DNA of 64,000 bases from Lachnospiraceae bacterium Marseille-Q4251 (GCA_018223435.1 JAGTTO010000001.1:372001-436000); one strand, 5' to 3'; positions 48,525-58,153 are shown, numbered from the stretch's first letter. Notes: generated by a model from the letters alone, not told the origin. Made by a program: numbers and translations.

Positions 48525-50008
48525 CAGGAATGATAGATATGATAACCGTTTCTTCCGCTTCGCTTTGCCTCATAAAGTGCCTTGTCCGCACAGATATAGA
48601 CTTCCTTGTAACTCTCCCCGGCATCCGGGAAAAAGGCAATGCCCATACTTGCGGTGATCTTCCGCCCTTTCAGTTCCGGAAAATCAATCTCCAGAAGTTT
48701 TTCCTTGAGTTCTTCCGCTTTTCTGGCCGCCAGCTCTTTCTCTGTGATATCCTTCATAAACACCATAAATTCATCGCCGCCGATTCGTCCCAGAATATCG
48801 CTTCCGCGAAACGTTTCCCGTAGGATCTTTCCGACCTGTTTGAGAACCTTATCACCCACCGCATGACCGTAGACGTCGTTGATCTCTTTGAAAAGATCCA
48901 CATCCATCATGAGAAACGCCTGTTTTCCCGTATATTCCTCACTGTCCATCCAGCTCCGCACCTTGTGTTCAAAGGCCCTCCGGTTAAAAATACCGGTAAG
49001 CTCATCGTTCTCCGCATAATAGATCAGTGTTTTCTGTCTCCGGCTGTTCATGGAAGCGAGGACCAGAAGCAGAATCACCACCGCCAGAATCAGAGCACAG
49101 GCCAGAATCAGCTCGTCCTTCTCAATAAAGCTGTAACGCTCCTGAGCCGCAGCCCGGGGCACCACATAGCAGAGCATCCAGTTATTCATGGAGATGGGGG
49201 CATATGTCAAATAATAGGTTACTCCCTCCTCCTGGAAACGTGTGATACCGCTGGCCTGATCTTCAAAATCCGTACAGATATCATCTGCATTCTTCTTTCC
49301 AATGAAATTTACCCGCTGACAGCGCTCATAAAAATTATCTTCGGTACTGATCATAGTCTTTATGGGATTTACGATCTCATCCTCCGAATGATCCAGAGAG
49401 ATCACCTCGCCGCTGGGAGTCACCAGAAACTGAAAGCCCTTTCCGTCGTAAAGATCCTCAAAAACCAGACTTCCGACATAGGCCAGATCGTAGGAGCCGC
49501 CCAGGACACCCTTCACCTCTCCGCCCTGATAAATGGGAACGCCTAAGATTACCCGCTGTTCCCCGGACAGTTTGCTGACCAGAGGATCGCTTAAGGTTCT
49601 CTCTCCCTTCATAGCCTGCTGAAAATAGGCCCGTTCGGAGACATCTTTCTGCTCTCCGGTATCGTAGGTACTGATCCCGTTCTCGTCCACGATGCCGACA
49701 GCTTCCAGATAACTCTCCTTCTGAACCGAACGGATCAGATTCATACTGGCCTCATCCGTCAGCTCCTCCTGAAGACCGATGTAGGAGGCCAGCCCTTCCA
49801 TATATTCATACTGTACCTCAAGAACCGACTGGAGATGGAAACACTGTCTTCCTGCATAATCGCTCAGAGAATTTCTCGTATTGGAATTCACATTTTCCCG
49901 GATCACGCCGAAGAAAATCAGGATGCTTACTGTCATAACAACAAGAAAGGCAATGACAACAAGGCCATAGTTTCTGTAAACTTCTTTTCCTTCTACCTTT
50001 TTTCTCAT
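48524..50008 (-). CDS. Diguanylate cyclase with extracellular Cache sensor
   Basis: 494-aa membrane protein. Helix at about residues 12-34, an extracytoplasmic dCache-like sensor of about 245 residues (A-Y-F-Q-Q-A-M-K-G, V-S-K-L-S-G-E-Q-R-V-I-L-G-V-P-I-Y), helix at about 285-308, then a GGDEF domain (D-E-L-T-G-I-F-N-R-R-A-F, V-D-L-F-K-E-I-N-D-V-Y-G-H) with an intact active site G-G-D-E-F at about residue 412. No upstream R-x-x-D inhibitory site was clear. It makes c-di-GMP from two GTP. Ligand unknown. Stands alone; no EAL protein nearby. Confidence 0.94.
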   Translation of the reverse strand: MRKKVEGKEVYRNYGLVVIAFLVVMTVSILIFFGVIRENVNSNTRNSLSDYAGRQCFHLQSVLEVQYEYMEGLASYIGLQEELTDEASMNLIRSVQKESYLEAVGIVDENGISTYDTGEQKDVSERAYFQQAMKGERTLSDPLVSKLSGEQRVILGVPIYQGGEVKGVLGGSYDLAYVGSLVFEDLYDGKGFQFLVTPSGEVISLDHSEDEIVNPIKTMISTEDNFYERCQRVNFIGKKNADDICTDFEDQASGITRFQEEGVTYYLTYAPISMNNWMLCYVVPRAAAQERYSFIEKDELILACALILAVVILLLVLASMNSRRQKTLIYYAENDELTGIFNRRAFEHKVRSWMDSEEYTGKQAFLMMDVDLFKEINDVYGHAVGDKVLKQVGKILRETFRGSDILGRIGGDEFMVFMKDITEKELAARKAEELKEKLLEIDFPELKGRKITASMGIAFFPDAGESYKEVYICADKALYEAKRSGRNGYHIYHS

Positions 50009-50050
50009 AGCCGCTCTTCCCCTTTTGATCTACGATTGATATAGGATGCG

Positions 50051-51166
50051 TTATTTTTCTTCTTTCTTTTCTCTCATATGAATGTACTCGGAAAACAGCT
50101 TATAAGCGGTCGCCGTCAGAGGTACGCCGATGAGCATCCCTAGAATTCCCCAGAGACCGCCGCCTACCGTGACTGCCGCCAGGATCCACATGCCAGGAAG
50201 TCCCACGGAACCGCCCACCACTCTGGGGTAGATCAGGTTTCCTTCCAGCTGCTGAAGGATCACCAGAAAACAGATAAACGGGATCACCTGTCCGGGACTC
50301 ACGGTCAGGATCATGAAGGCTCCCACAAAAGCACCAATGTAAGCGCCAATGATCGGAAGCAGGGCTGTGGCTCCCACCAGCGCTCCTACCATGGGAGCGT
50401 AAGGGAACCGGAAAATCAGCATGCCCACCGTACAGAGACTTCCCAGGATAACGGCCTCCGTACACTGGCCCGCAATATAGCTGGTGAAGGTATGATGCGC
50501 TACCGCCACCACATGAAACAGCCGTTCATAATTTTTCTCCTGCAAAAAAACTTTCAGGATCCGCTTGGCCTGATCGAGGAGTCTCTCCTTTCCCGAGAGG
50601 AGATAAATTCCAAAAATCAGGCTCATGAACAGGCGGACGATACTGCTGGTTAAAAGGCCTACAAGCTCCACTGTAGAGTTCAGGATCTCCGTCAGACTTC
50701 CCAGGAACTGATGGATGATCTTCGGCCAGTCGATGGCAAGACTTTCCAGCCAGTCTTTCAGAGCCGGAATCCCGCCGCTGTGGTCTACGGCCCATTCGAT
50801 CCCCTTTTCCACATAGACCGGGATTCCTTCCCCGAGAAGTAGCACCGCGTTCAATAACTCCGGAGCCACGACACGGATCAGAAGAAAAATAATCCCCAGT
50901 ACAACAAAAATGGATGCTGCCAGGCAGACCGGCCGCCTGGTTTTTGCCACCCAGGGGGCGTCTTTTTTTGTAAAATAATGTCTTTCCATGGCAGACATGA
51001 TGATGTTCAGCACATAGGCGATGCCACAGCCCAGAACCAGCGGCAGGGACACGCCGCCTACCTGTCCGAAAAATGCCAGAATCTCGTCAAAATAGCAAAC
51101 CATCAGAGCCAGTCCCCCGATCAGAAGGAGATACAGGACTATTCGCTGCCTTTTACTTTTTTCCAC
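50051..51166 (-). CDS. AI-2E family transporter
   Basis: 371-aa multi-pass membrane protein with about eight helices and the family's C-terminal block (P-Y-A-P-M-V-G-A-L-V-G-A-T-A-L-L-P-I-I-G-A-Y-I-G, then L-E-G-N-L-I-Y-P-R-V-V-G). Members export varied substrates; the autoinducer name does not fix the substrate. The GTG start at 51166 (AAAGGAGAGACCA before it) is preferred over an in-frame GTG at 51184. It overlaps recJ by 14 bp, so it is expressed after recJ. Confidence 0.88.
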   Translation of the reverse strand: MEKSKRQRIVLYLLLIGGLALMVCYFDEILAFFGQVGGVSLPLVLGCGIAYVLNIIMSAMERHYFTKKDAPWVAKTRRPVCLAASIFVVLGIIFLLIRVVAPELLNAVLLLGEGIPVYVEKGIEWAVDHSGGIPALKDWLESLAIDWPKIIHQFLGSLTEILNSTVELVGLLTSSIVRLFMSLIFGIYLLSGKERLLDQAKRILKVFLQEKNYERLFHVVAVAHHTFTSYIAGQCTEAVILGSLCTVGMLIFRFPYAPMVGALVGATALLPIIGAYIGAFVGAFMILTVSPGQVIPFICFLVILQQLEGNLIYPRVVGGSVGLPGMWILAAVTVGGGLWGILGMLIGVPLTATAYKLFSEYIHMREKKEEK

Positions 51167-52916
51167 TGGTCTCTCCTTTCCCACGCTGATAATTCTGAAT
51201 CACAATCTGCAGCGTCTTATTTCCTCGGAACTCGTTCACGGAAGGATAGTAGGTCATGGAAAGGACCACCGAGGACGGCCGTCCCTGCAGAAGAAGCTCC
51301 AGCTCCGCAGGGCCGAAATTCTCCCGGATGTAATCCTCAAAACCCGGAATATCCCCGAAATACAGGGCTTCCATTGTACAGCCCGACGCATTCTGCACCA
51401 GCATTTTCAGTACGTTCCGGTTTCTTCCTATGATCTGTGCCCGCAGAATTTTCAGATTCCGATCTGCAAAAACGGGCTTTGTATTTGCCTTGCCAAAGGG
51501 TTCCAGGACAGAAAGCTCACGAATCAGCTTTTCTTTAATATAATCCAACGGCATGGGAACGTCAATCATTATTTTCGGTAGCAGATCATCTTCTGTCAGT
51601 TCAGCTGCCTCGTTAATTTCTTTCCGGAAACGCTCCACATTTTCCTCCGGAAGAGAAAGGCCTGCCGCCATCGGATGCCCCCCGAATTTCGTGAAAAGAC
51701 CGCTGACCTTACACAGCTCCTGAAACATGTTGTAGGCCTCAATCGAACGGCCGGAACCCTTGACGCCTTCCTCCGCTTTTGTGAGTACAAAGACCGGCCG
51801 GTTATATTTTTCCCGGATTCTTCCGGCGATGATGCCGGCCAGACTCTCGTGGCAGGTGGGAAGATAGATCACCAGCACTTTGTCCTCTTTCATGGAGGTG
51901 CTTTCCATAAGCTCCATGGCCTCCGCCACGCCCTGTTGAGTCATGTCTTTCCGCTCGTCATTGAGACTTTTCAGCTCCTCCGCCAGTATTTTTGCCTGTT
52001 CCGGTGTGGATGCCATGAGAAGCTTCAGGGCTCTTTTGGCCGTGTCCAGCCGGCCCGTGGCGTTGATGCAGGGCCCCAGCACAAAGCCGATATGATAGGC
52101 GCTGATGGGGCCTTCCGTCAGACCGTTGGCCGCGATCAGCGCCCGGAAGCCCTCGTTTCTCGTATGGTTCAACCGTTTCAGACCTTCTTTTACCAGGATC
52201 CTGTTCTCCCCGGTGAGATCCATCACATCGCCCACGGTGGCAAAAGCCACGTTTTCCAGCAGAGGATCCCACTCTTCGGCGTTGATTCCATAAGCCTCAT
52301 AGAGGCACTGGATCAGTTTGAAAGCCACCGCCGCTCCGCAGAGACTTTTATAAGGGTAGGGGCAGTCCGGCTGTTTGGGGTTGATGAGGGCATCCGCCGG
52401 CGGCAGAACTTCCTGGGGCTCATGATGATCCGTGACGATGACCGTCATTCCGAGTGCCTTCGCCTGGGCAATCTCCTGCACCGCGGCGATGCCGTTATCG
52501 CAGGTGATGATCGTGTCCACCCCTGCCTCCGCTGCCAGCTCGATGAGATGCTCATTCAGGCCATAGCCGTCCCTTATCCGGTCCGGAATATCCACATCCG
52601 CCAGGGCCCCACAGCGTAAGAGGCCTGTCAGCAGAATATAGGAAGCGTTGACACCGTCGATATCGTAATCCCCGATGACCCGGATCTTTTTTCCCCCGCG
52701 GATCTTTTCCTGAAGGATCCTCACGGACTTATCCATATCCTTCAGAAGATGTGGATCGTGAAGCCAGGTGAGGTCTCCGTAAAGATACTCCCGCATGGCC
52801 TCCTCCCCCACGATGTCCCGGTTCCGGATCAGCCTCGCCGTCACCGGATCGATTCCAAATTCTGCCGCCAGCTTCTGAAAATCCGCCTTTTTGGCGGAAA
52901 CCATCCATTTTTCCAT
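51153..52916 (-). CDS. recJ: Single-stranded-DNA-specific exonuclease RecJ
   Basis: 587-aa 5'-3' exonuclease. DHH phosphoesterase motifs: R-V-I-G-D-Y-D-I-D-G-V-N-A, TIITCDNGIAAVQEIAQAK, V-T-D-H-H-E-P-Q, A-F-A-T-V-G-D-V-M-D. DHHA1 domain with K-G-S-G-R-S-I-E-A-Y-N-M and F-G-G-H-P-M-A-A-G, then an OB-like end. The start at 52916 (TGGAG, 6 nt before ATG, giving MEKWMVSAKKADF) is chosen over a longer reading to 53075, which would run back through the secDF terminator. Followed by the AI-2E gene. Confidence 0.95.
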   Translation of the reverse strand: MEKWMVSAKKADFQKLAAEFGIDPVTARLIRNRDIVGEEAMREYLYGDLTWLHDPHLLKDMDKSVRILQEKIRGGKKIRVIGDYDIDGVNASYILLTGLLRCGALADVDIPDRIRDGYGLNEHLIELAAEAGVDTIITCDNGIAAVQEIAQAKALGMTVIVTDHHEPQEVLPPADALINPKQPDCPYPYKSLCGAAVAFKLIQCLYEAYGINAEEWDPLLENVAFATVGDVMDLTGENRILVKEGLKRLNHTRNEGFRALIAANGLTEGPISAYHIGFVLGPCINATGRLDTAKRALKLLMASTPEQAKILAEELKSLNDERKDMTQQGVAEAMELMESTSMKEDKVLVIYLPTCHESLAGIIAGRIREKYNRPVFVLTKAEEGVKGSGRSIEAYNMFQELCKVSGLFTKFGGHPMAAGLSLPEENVERFRKEINEAAELTEDDLLPKIMIDVPMPLDYIKEKLIRELSVLEPFGKANTKPVFADRNLKILRAQIIGRNRNVLKMLVQNASGCTMEALYFGDIPGFEDYIRENFGPAELELLLQGRPSSVVLSMTYYPSVNEFRGNKTLQIVIQNYQRGKGETSGKK

Positions 52917-52937
52917 TGTATACTCCATTTTCTTTCT

Positions 52938-52969
52938 AAAAAAGGCTGCCCTTTTCAGGACAGCCCTTT
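52938..52969 (-). terminator. secDF terminator
   Basis: GGGCTGTCC pairs with GGGCAGCC (imperfect, GGCTG/CAGCC core), followed by TTTTTT in the minus direction. Confidence 0.8.
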
Positions 52970-52990
52970 CTGCTGTGGTCTTACGACCGA

Positions 52991-55141
52991 TTATGCGTTC
53001 TCTTTTTTCTGCTGTCTCTCTTTCATGGTGTACCAGAGAGCTCCGGTGATGCATACAGAAGAATAAGCTCCGCATACCACACCTACCATCAGCGGAAGTG
53101 CAAACTCACGGATGGAGGGAACACCCAGGATAAACAGAACAGCTACCATCACGAAAGTCGTGAAGGAAGTGTAGATACTTCTGGTCAGAGTCTGAGTGAT
53201 ACTTGCATTTACTACGTCGTAAACGGAATCCTTCTTGCCCATGGCTTTCAGGTTCTCACGGATACGGTCAAAGATAACGATGGTGGCGTTGATGGAGTAA
53301 CCAACGATGGTCAGCATGCAGGCGATGAAGGTATTTCCGATGGAAATACGGGACACTGCATAGAACATCAGGACTACCAGCACATCATGTACCAGCGCCA
53401 GAACGGCACTTGCTGCAAAACGGATATCTTTGAAGCGGAACCAGATGTAGAGCAGCATGCAGATGGTAGCAATGATCACTGCCATAACCGCGTCTTTTCT
53501 CATCTCACTTCCGATCGTAGCGGAAATATTCTCAGATGAAATCAGTGTGGTATCCACATCGAAGTTTTCAGCCAGTTTGTCATTCAGAGAGTTTCTCTCG
53601 TCCAGATCCAGAGTTCTGGTCTTGATAATGACCTGATTGGTTCCGGTTACTTTCTGAGTCTGAATGTCTGCGTCGCCAGTTACTTCCTGAACCACCGGTT
53701 TTACCTTGGAATCGATATCAACGATGCTCATATCCTCGTTGAAGGTCACATTGGTGGAAGTACCGCCCTTGAACTCCAGGCTGTAGTTCAGAGCGCCGTT
53801 TCCGGTTGCGGACTGGATACCCATGGTCACCGGCCCGATAACGATCAGTACGATGGAAATGATGAAGCAGATCTTTCTCCTGCCGAGGAAGTCGATGGGC
53901 TTTCTCTCTTTTGCCTCACCATAGTATTTCTTGTCTCTTGCGAAAAGTGCATAAAAAGCAAGGGTCAGATATCTGGAAATCACCAGAGCGCTGAACATGG
54001 AAAGCACGATACCCATAGCCAGGGTATAGGCGAAACCTTTTACGCTTCCGGATCCCAAGATACCGAGAACCAGAGCGGCGATCAGAGTCGTAATGTTGCC
54101 GTCCACGATGGCGGAAAGAGCTTTGTGGAAACCTGTCTGAATGGAGTTCAATACACTCTTTCCGGCTGCAATCTCCTCACGGATACGGGCGTAAATGATA
54201 ACGTTCGCATCCACAGCCATACCGATACCGAGGATGATACCTGCGATACCCGGAAGGGTCAGGGTGATATCAAAAGCATTCAGTGTTACCAGCATCAGTG
54301 CGGTGTACACCAGAAGAGCGATACCTGCAACCAGACCCGGAAGACGATATACCAGAATCATGAACAGGATTACGATGATCAGGCCGATGGCGCCTGCGAT
54401 CAGGCTGGTGTGGATGGCCTCCTCACCGAGCTGTGCGCCTACCACCTGGGAACGGAGCTCTTCCAGCTTCAGAGAAAGGGAACCGATACGGATGGAGGAA
54501 GCAAGCTTCTCAGCTTCGCTCTGGCCTGCCATACCACTGATGACTGCGCTGCCGTCTGTGATGGCCTCGTTGACTCTCGGGGAACTGATGACCTCACCAT
54601 CATAAACGATGGAGATCTGTTTTCCTACATTGGCGCTGGTAGCGTCAGCGAAAGCCTTCGCACCCTCGTCAGTCAGGGTCAGCTGTACGACCCACTCTTT
54701 GTTTTTCATGCTGTCCTGCTGAACGCCCGCCTCTGCGGAAGCAACCTCAGAACCATCCAGAACAACGGTTCCGTCTGTCAGCTGGAACTCCAGGGAACCG
54801 GGTTTACCCAACTCTTCGAGGATTGCGTTGGCATCGGACACGCCGGGGATCTCGATGTTAATACGGTCAGAGCCTTCCTGGTAAACCTGAGCCTCTGTGC
54901 TGTAGCTGTCCACACGCTGCTGCAGCTTATAGACCGTGTCGTTCATCTGTTCCTGGGTCGGTGTCTCATCTCCGACTGCCTGGTAGGTAATACTTACACC
55001 GCCGGCCAGATCCAGACCGGTATTGATGTTTTTCGCGGAGCCGGTGCCCGTAGGTCCGAATCCAACTGCTGCGGTAAAGGTCAGAAGTCCCAGGAACAGG
55101 GCTGTGACGATCACAACAGCGAGCGCTTTGTTTTTCTTCAT
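52991..55141 (-). CDS. secDF: Fused protein translocase subunit SecDF
   Basis: 716-aa fusion of SecD and SecF, which uses the proton gradient to help pull secreted proteins across the membrane. SecD part: N-terminal helix, P1 region with N-T-G-L-D-L-A-G-G-V-S-I-T-Y, helices with P-G-I-A-G-I-I-L-G-I-G-M-A-V-D-A-N-V-I-I-Y-A-R-I-R-E-E. SecF part from about residue 420: S-L-E-F-K-G-G-T, then TIVGYSINATIVIFDRIREN. Twelve helices expected. The ATG lies 4 nt after scfB stops, so it may be co-transcribed with the SCIFF genes. Confidence 0.97.
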   Translation of the reverse strand: MKKNKALAVVIVTALFLGLLTFTAAVGFGPTGTGSAKNINTGLDLAGGVSITYQAVGDETPTQEQMNDTVYKLQQRVDSYSTEAQVYQEGSDRINIEIPGVSDANAILEELGKPGSLEFQLTDGTVVLDGSEVASAEAGVQQDSMKNKEWVVQLTLTDEGAKAFADATSANVGKQISIVYDGEVISSPRVNEAITDGSAVISGMAGQSEAEKLASSIRIGSLSLKLEELRSQVVGAQLGEEAIHTSLIAGAIGLIIVILFMILVYRLPGLVAGIALLVYTALMLVTLNAFDITLTLPGIAGIILGIGMAVDANVIIYARIREEIAAGKSVLNSIQTGFHKALSAIVDGNITTLIAALVLGILGSGSVKGFAYTLAMGIVLSMFSALVISRYLTLAFYALFARDKKYYGEAKERKPIDFLGRRKICFIISIVLIVIGPVTMGIQSATGNGALNYSLEFKGGTSTNVTFNEDMSIVDIDSKVKPVVQEVTGDADIQTQKVTGTNQVIIKTRTLDLDERNSLNDKLAENFDVDTTLISSENISATIGSEMRKDAVMAVIIATICMLLYIWFRFKDIRFAASAVLALVHDVLVVLMFYAVSRISIGNTFIACMLTIVGYSINATIVIFDRIRENLKAMGKKDSVYDVVNASITQTLTRSIYTSFTTFVMVAVLFILGVPSIREFALPLMVGVVCGAYSSVCITGALWYTMKERQQKKENA

Positions 55142-55145
55142 GGCT

Positions 55146-56519
55146 TTATTCTCCTTTTTCTTCAGCCGCCAGGGCGGCTTTGATCATAATCGCGCACTCC
55201 ACTCTCTTGCGCTCGAGCTCACAGCCGATGTCATAGGCATCGTTGATGGAGCCATGGAAGTTATAGGAATTAGCAGCACAGCCTCCGCTGCAATAGAATC
55301 TGGCAAAGCATTTCTGACATTTTTCCTTGGCATAGACGTTGCAGCACTTGAATTCGTCCTGAATCTCCGTATGAACGATTCCCGTGTCCACGTTGCCCAG
55401 AAGGAATTTCTCGTTTCCGACGAACTGATGGCAGGGATAAAAATCGCCCCAGGGGGTAACTGCCAGATACTCGGTTCCTGAGCCACAGCCGGAAAGCCGC
55501 TTGTAGACGCAGGGACCGCCGGAAAGATCGATCATGAAATGGAAGAAATTGAAGCCTCTGCCTTCCTTCTCTCTCTTGATCATCTCTTTCGCCAATTTGT
55601 CGTACTCTTCACAGATCTTCGGAATATCCTCCTCGCGGATGGCGTAATCGTCCTCTGGCTGAGCAACCACAGGCTCCATGGAAACCTGCTTGAAGCCGAG
55701 ATCCGCATAATGCAGGACATCCTCGGAAAAGTCGAGATTGTAATGGGTAAAGGTACCTCTCACATAGTATTTCTGCTGGTTTCTGCTGTCGGCGAATTTC
55801 TGGAATTTCGGAACGATCAGATCATAGCTTCCTTTTCCGTTGCGGAAGGGACGCATCTTATCGTGAACTTCCTTTCTTCCGTCCAGACTTAAAACCACAT
55901 TACCCATCTCACGGTTACAGAACTCCATCACTTCATCGTTGAGGAGCACACCGTTCGTCGTCAGGGTAAAACGGAAATTCTTGTTGTGAATTTTCTCCTG
56001 TTCCCGTCCGTAGCGGACAAGATCCTTTACTACCTGCCAGTTCATCAGCGGCTCGCCTCCGAAGAAGTCTACCTCCAGGTTCCGGCGGCTTCCTGAATTG
56101 GCAATCAGGAAATCCAGAGCCTTCTTGCCCACCTCAAAGCTCATGAGAGCCCGGCGGCCATGATATTCTCCTTCCTCAGCAAAGCAGTACTGACAGGCAA
56201 GGTTACAGTCATGTGCGATATGTAAACACAGAGCTTTCACCACGGTGGGACGCTTCTTAAAGTCCTCGATCGCCGGGCGGTAACGGTCCTCCGTAAAAAG
56301 AAGTCCGTTTTCTTTCAGCTCCTGACATTCATCCATGGCAGCCTTGATTTCTTCTTCCGGGTATTTCCCCTCAAGGCTGTCCCGGATGGATGCAGGAGTC
56401 TCTCCATCCTGCTCCAGGTATGGAATCACGTCATAAACAATATCATCAACCACATGAACCGCGCCGCTGTTTACATCCAGCACAATGTTGTATCCATTAT
56501 TTTTATACCGATGGACCAC
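55146..56519 (-). CDS. scfB: SCIFF peptide maturase (radical SAM/SPASM, thioether-forming)
   Basis: 457-aa enzyme that forms Cys-to-Thr thioether bonds in the SCIFF peptide. N-terminal peptide-binding segment (first 90 residues), radical SAM motif C-N-L-A-C-Q-Y-C in IAHDCNLACQYCFAEEGEYH, E-V-D-F-F-G-G-E-P-L, and a C-terminal SPASM domain with clustered cysteines (G-G-P-C-V-Y-K-R-L-S-G-C-G-S-G, D-F-Y-P-C-H-Q-F, C-C-N-V-Y-A-K-E-K-C-Q-K-C, Y-C-S-G-G-C). The start is GTG behind AAAGGGG. The peptide gene lies 70 bp upstream. Confidence 0.96.
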   Translation of the reverse strand: MVHRYKNNGYNIVLDVNSGAVHVVDDIVYDVIPYLEQDGETPASIRDSLEGKYPEEEIKAAMDECQELKENGLLFTEDRYRPAIEDFKKRPTVVKALCLHIAHDCNLACQYCFAEEGEYHGRRALMSFEVGKKALDFLIANSGSRRNLEVDFFGGEPLMNWQVVKDLVRYGREQEKIHNKNFRFTLTTNGVLLNDEVMEFCNREMGNVVLSLDGRKEVHDKMRPFRNGKGSYDLIVPKFQKFADSRNQQKYYVRGTFTHYNLDFSEDVLHYADLGFKQVSMEPVVAQPEDDYAIREEDIPKICEEYDKLAKEMIKREKEGRGFNFFHFMIDLSGGPCVYKRLSGCGSGTEYLAVTPWGDFYPCHQFVGNEKFLLGNVDTGIVHTEIQDEFKCCNVYAKEKCQKCFARFYCSGGCAANSYNFHGSINDAYDIGCELERKRVECAIMIKAALAAEEKGE

Positions 56520-56589
56520 GATTCATTTAACCCCTTTCAAGCAATAAGCAGCGAACGTAAGGTCCGCTGCCTATCTCGCGTTTTTCTAA

Positions 56590-56733
56590 TTATTTATTGT
56601 TTTCGCAGCTCTGGTTTCCTACTGTACAGGAAGTCTTACATGCGGACTGGCAGGAAGTCTGGCACTCACCGCAGCCACCCTTCTTTAAGGTGTTCTGAAG
56701 TCTTTCTGTATTTAAGGTCTTGATGTGTTTCAT
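56590..56733 (-). CDS. scfA: SCIFF ranthipeptide precursor
   Basis: 47-aa peptide MKHIKTLNTERLQNTLKKGG followed by a core with six cysteines (C21, C24, C28, C32, C36, C43) and Thr/Ser between them (C-G-E-C-Q-T-S-C-Q-S-A-C-K-T-S-C), ending Q-S-C-E-N-N-K. This is the nearly invariant six-cysteines-in-forty-five-residues peptide of Clostridia, crosslinked by ScfB. It is possibly linked to quorum or carbon regulation; the biological role is still unsettled. GGAGG lies 8 nt before the ATG, with a promoter just upstream. Confidence 0.96.
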   Translation of the reverse strand: MKHIKTLNTERLQNTLKKGGCGECQTSCQSACKTSCTVGNQSCENNK

Positions 56734-56765
56734 TTCTCTAGCCTCCTTTTTTCTTAACTTTTGTC

Positions 56766-56794
56766 ATTATATCATAGGTAAATTCATTTTTAAA
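56766..56794 (-). promoter_or_regulatory. scfA-scfB promoter
   Basis: TTTAAA, 17-bp spacer, TATAAT in the minus direction, 32 nt before the scfA ATG. Confidence 0.7.
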
Positions 56795-56887
56795 GTATTT
56801 TTTCTTTTTTACATACCTTTTTCACATTTTTGTGTTATACTTAGGTCACTAACAGGGTTTATAAGAACCCGGAAAGGAATCAGACAC

Positions 56888-58093
56888 ATGAAAAAACGCA
56901 TTTCATATGCCCTCGGAGTTACCTGTGCCGCAGCACTCCTTCTCGGAGGCTGCTCTTCCTCCTCCACCTACGGAAAATACATGACCCTCGGCGAGTACAA
57001 AGGCCTGGAAGTCAGTAAGATCAAGACAGAGATCAGCGATGATGACATCGAGCAGGAAATCTCCTACACCCTGGACGACAGCACCGAGTACAACGAGGTA
57101 GACCGTGCAGCCGAGGACGGCGATATGGTCAATATCACCTACAGTTCCACAATGGACGGAGAAGATTTTGACGGCGGCAGCGGCGAAGACGTGGATATCC
57201 AGCTTGGCGCCGGCTATCTGGAAGGCGATATTCTCCAGGATGCAGAAAGCCAGATCATCGGCATGAAAGCCGGAGACACCAAAGAGATGGATCTTACAAT
57301 CCCCGAAGATTACTATTTCGACGATACCCTGGCAGGCCAGTCCATCCAGGTGACCCTCACCGTCAACACCGTTTCCGAGGTGAACCGTCCGGAGCTTACC
57401 GATGAGTTTGTAGCTTCCATCTCCGATTTTGACACCGTTGATGCCTACAAGGAAGACCTGAAAAAGACTCTGGAAGCTTCCGCAGAGGAAAACAACGAGT
57501 ACATGGCCGGCAGCGACGCTCTCACTCAGGTGGTGGAAAACAGTACCTTCAAGGGTTATCCCGATGACCTCTACAATGAGTGCAAAGATCTCTACGATCA
57601 GACCAATCAGGCTTATGCCGAGATGCTCGGCCTGGATGTCTCCGATTTCGAGGGCACCGACGAGGAAATCAAAGCCGCTGTGGAGAGCATGGTCTATGAG
57701 GATATGGTTGTGACCTCCATCGCCGAGAAAGAAAAAATCACCGTTTCCGACGACGAGTACACTCAGTATGTGGAAAACAACCTGGACACCTACGGCATGA
57801 GCAGCGTGGAAGAATTTGAATCCACATATTCCAAAGAGAGCGTCATGGATGAACTTCTCCGGGAAAAGGTTCAGAAATTCCTGCTGGATAACGCGAAGGT
57901 CACAGAAGTCAGCGAAGATGAGTATTATCAGGAATACGACGAAGGCGAAACCTATTCCGACGAAGATGTGGTCGATCTCTCCCTGGATGATGAGGCAGAA
58001 ACGGAAATCGTGGATGCAGACACAGAAGCGGCTACGGAAGCAGCTGAAACCGAGACTACGGAAGCAGCTTCCGAGACCGGTTCCGAGGCATAA
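56888..58093 (+). CDS. Trigger-factor-like peptidyl-prolyl isomerase lipoprotein
   Basis: 401-aa surface lipoprotein. Signal peptide with lipobox L-L-G-G-C at residues 18-22. Residues 80-185 form an FKBP-type domain as in trigger factor (DGDMVNITYSSTMDGEDFDGG, L-G-A-G-Y-L-E-G-D, G-M-K-A-G-D-T-K-E-M, P-E-D-Y-Y-F). A trigger-factor C-terminal helical arm follows to about 345, and then an acidic Glu/Thr/Ala tail. The ribosome-binding F-R-K loop is absent, so it acts outside the cell as a folding factor. ATG behind GGAAAGGAATCAGACAC. An extended minus-10 (TGTTATACT) lies near 56835-56843. Confidence 0.9.
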   Translation: MKKRISYALGVTCAAALLLGGCSSSSTYGKYMTLGEYKGLEVSKIKTEISDDDIEQEISYTLDDSTEYNEVDRAAEDGDMVNITYSSTMDGEDFDGGSGEDVDIQLGAGYLEGDILQDAESQIIGMKAGDTKEMDLTIPEDYYFDDTLAGQSIQVTLTVNTVSEVNRPELTDEFVASISDFDTVDAYKEDLKKTLEASAEENNEYMAGSDALTQVVENSTFKGYPDDLYNECKDLYDQTNQAYAEMLGLDVSDFEGTDEEIKAAVESMVYEDMVVTSIAEKEKITVSDDEYTQYVENNLDTYGMSSVEEFESTYSKESVMDELLREKVQKFLLDNAKVTEVSEDEYYQEYDEGETYSDEDVVDLSLDDEAETEIVDADTEAATEAAETETTEAASETGSEA

Positions 58094-58116
58094 AACTTTC
58101 TTACCTGAGAAAAGCA

Positions 58117-58150
58117 TAAAAAATACAGCTCTTGCGGGCTGTATTTTTTA
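58117..58150. terminator. Bidirectional terminator between the PPIase and HAD genes
   Basis: AAAAAATACAGC pairs with GCTGTATTTTTT around an 8-nt loop. It serves both convergent genes. Confidence 0.88.
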
Positions 58151-58153
58151 TGC

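Noticed and set aside
52917..53075. 53-codon N-terminal extension of recJ
   Set aside because: It would be translated through the secDF terminator hairpin and overlap the end of secDF. The ATG at 52916 has a ribosome binding site and the family N-terminus.
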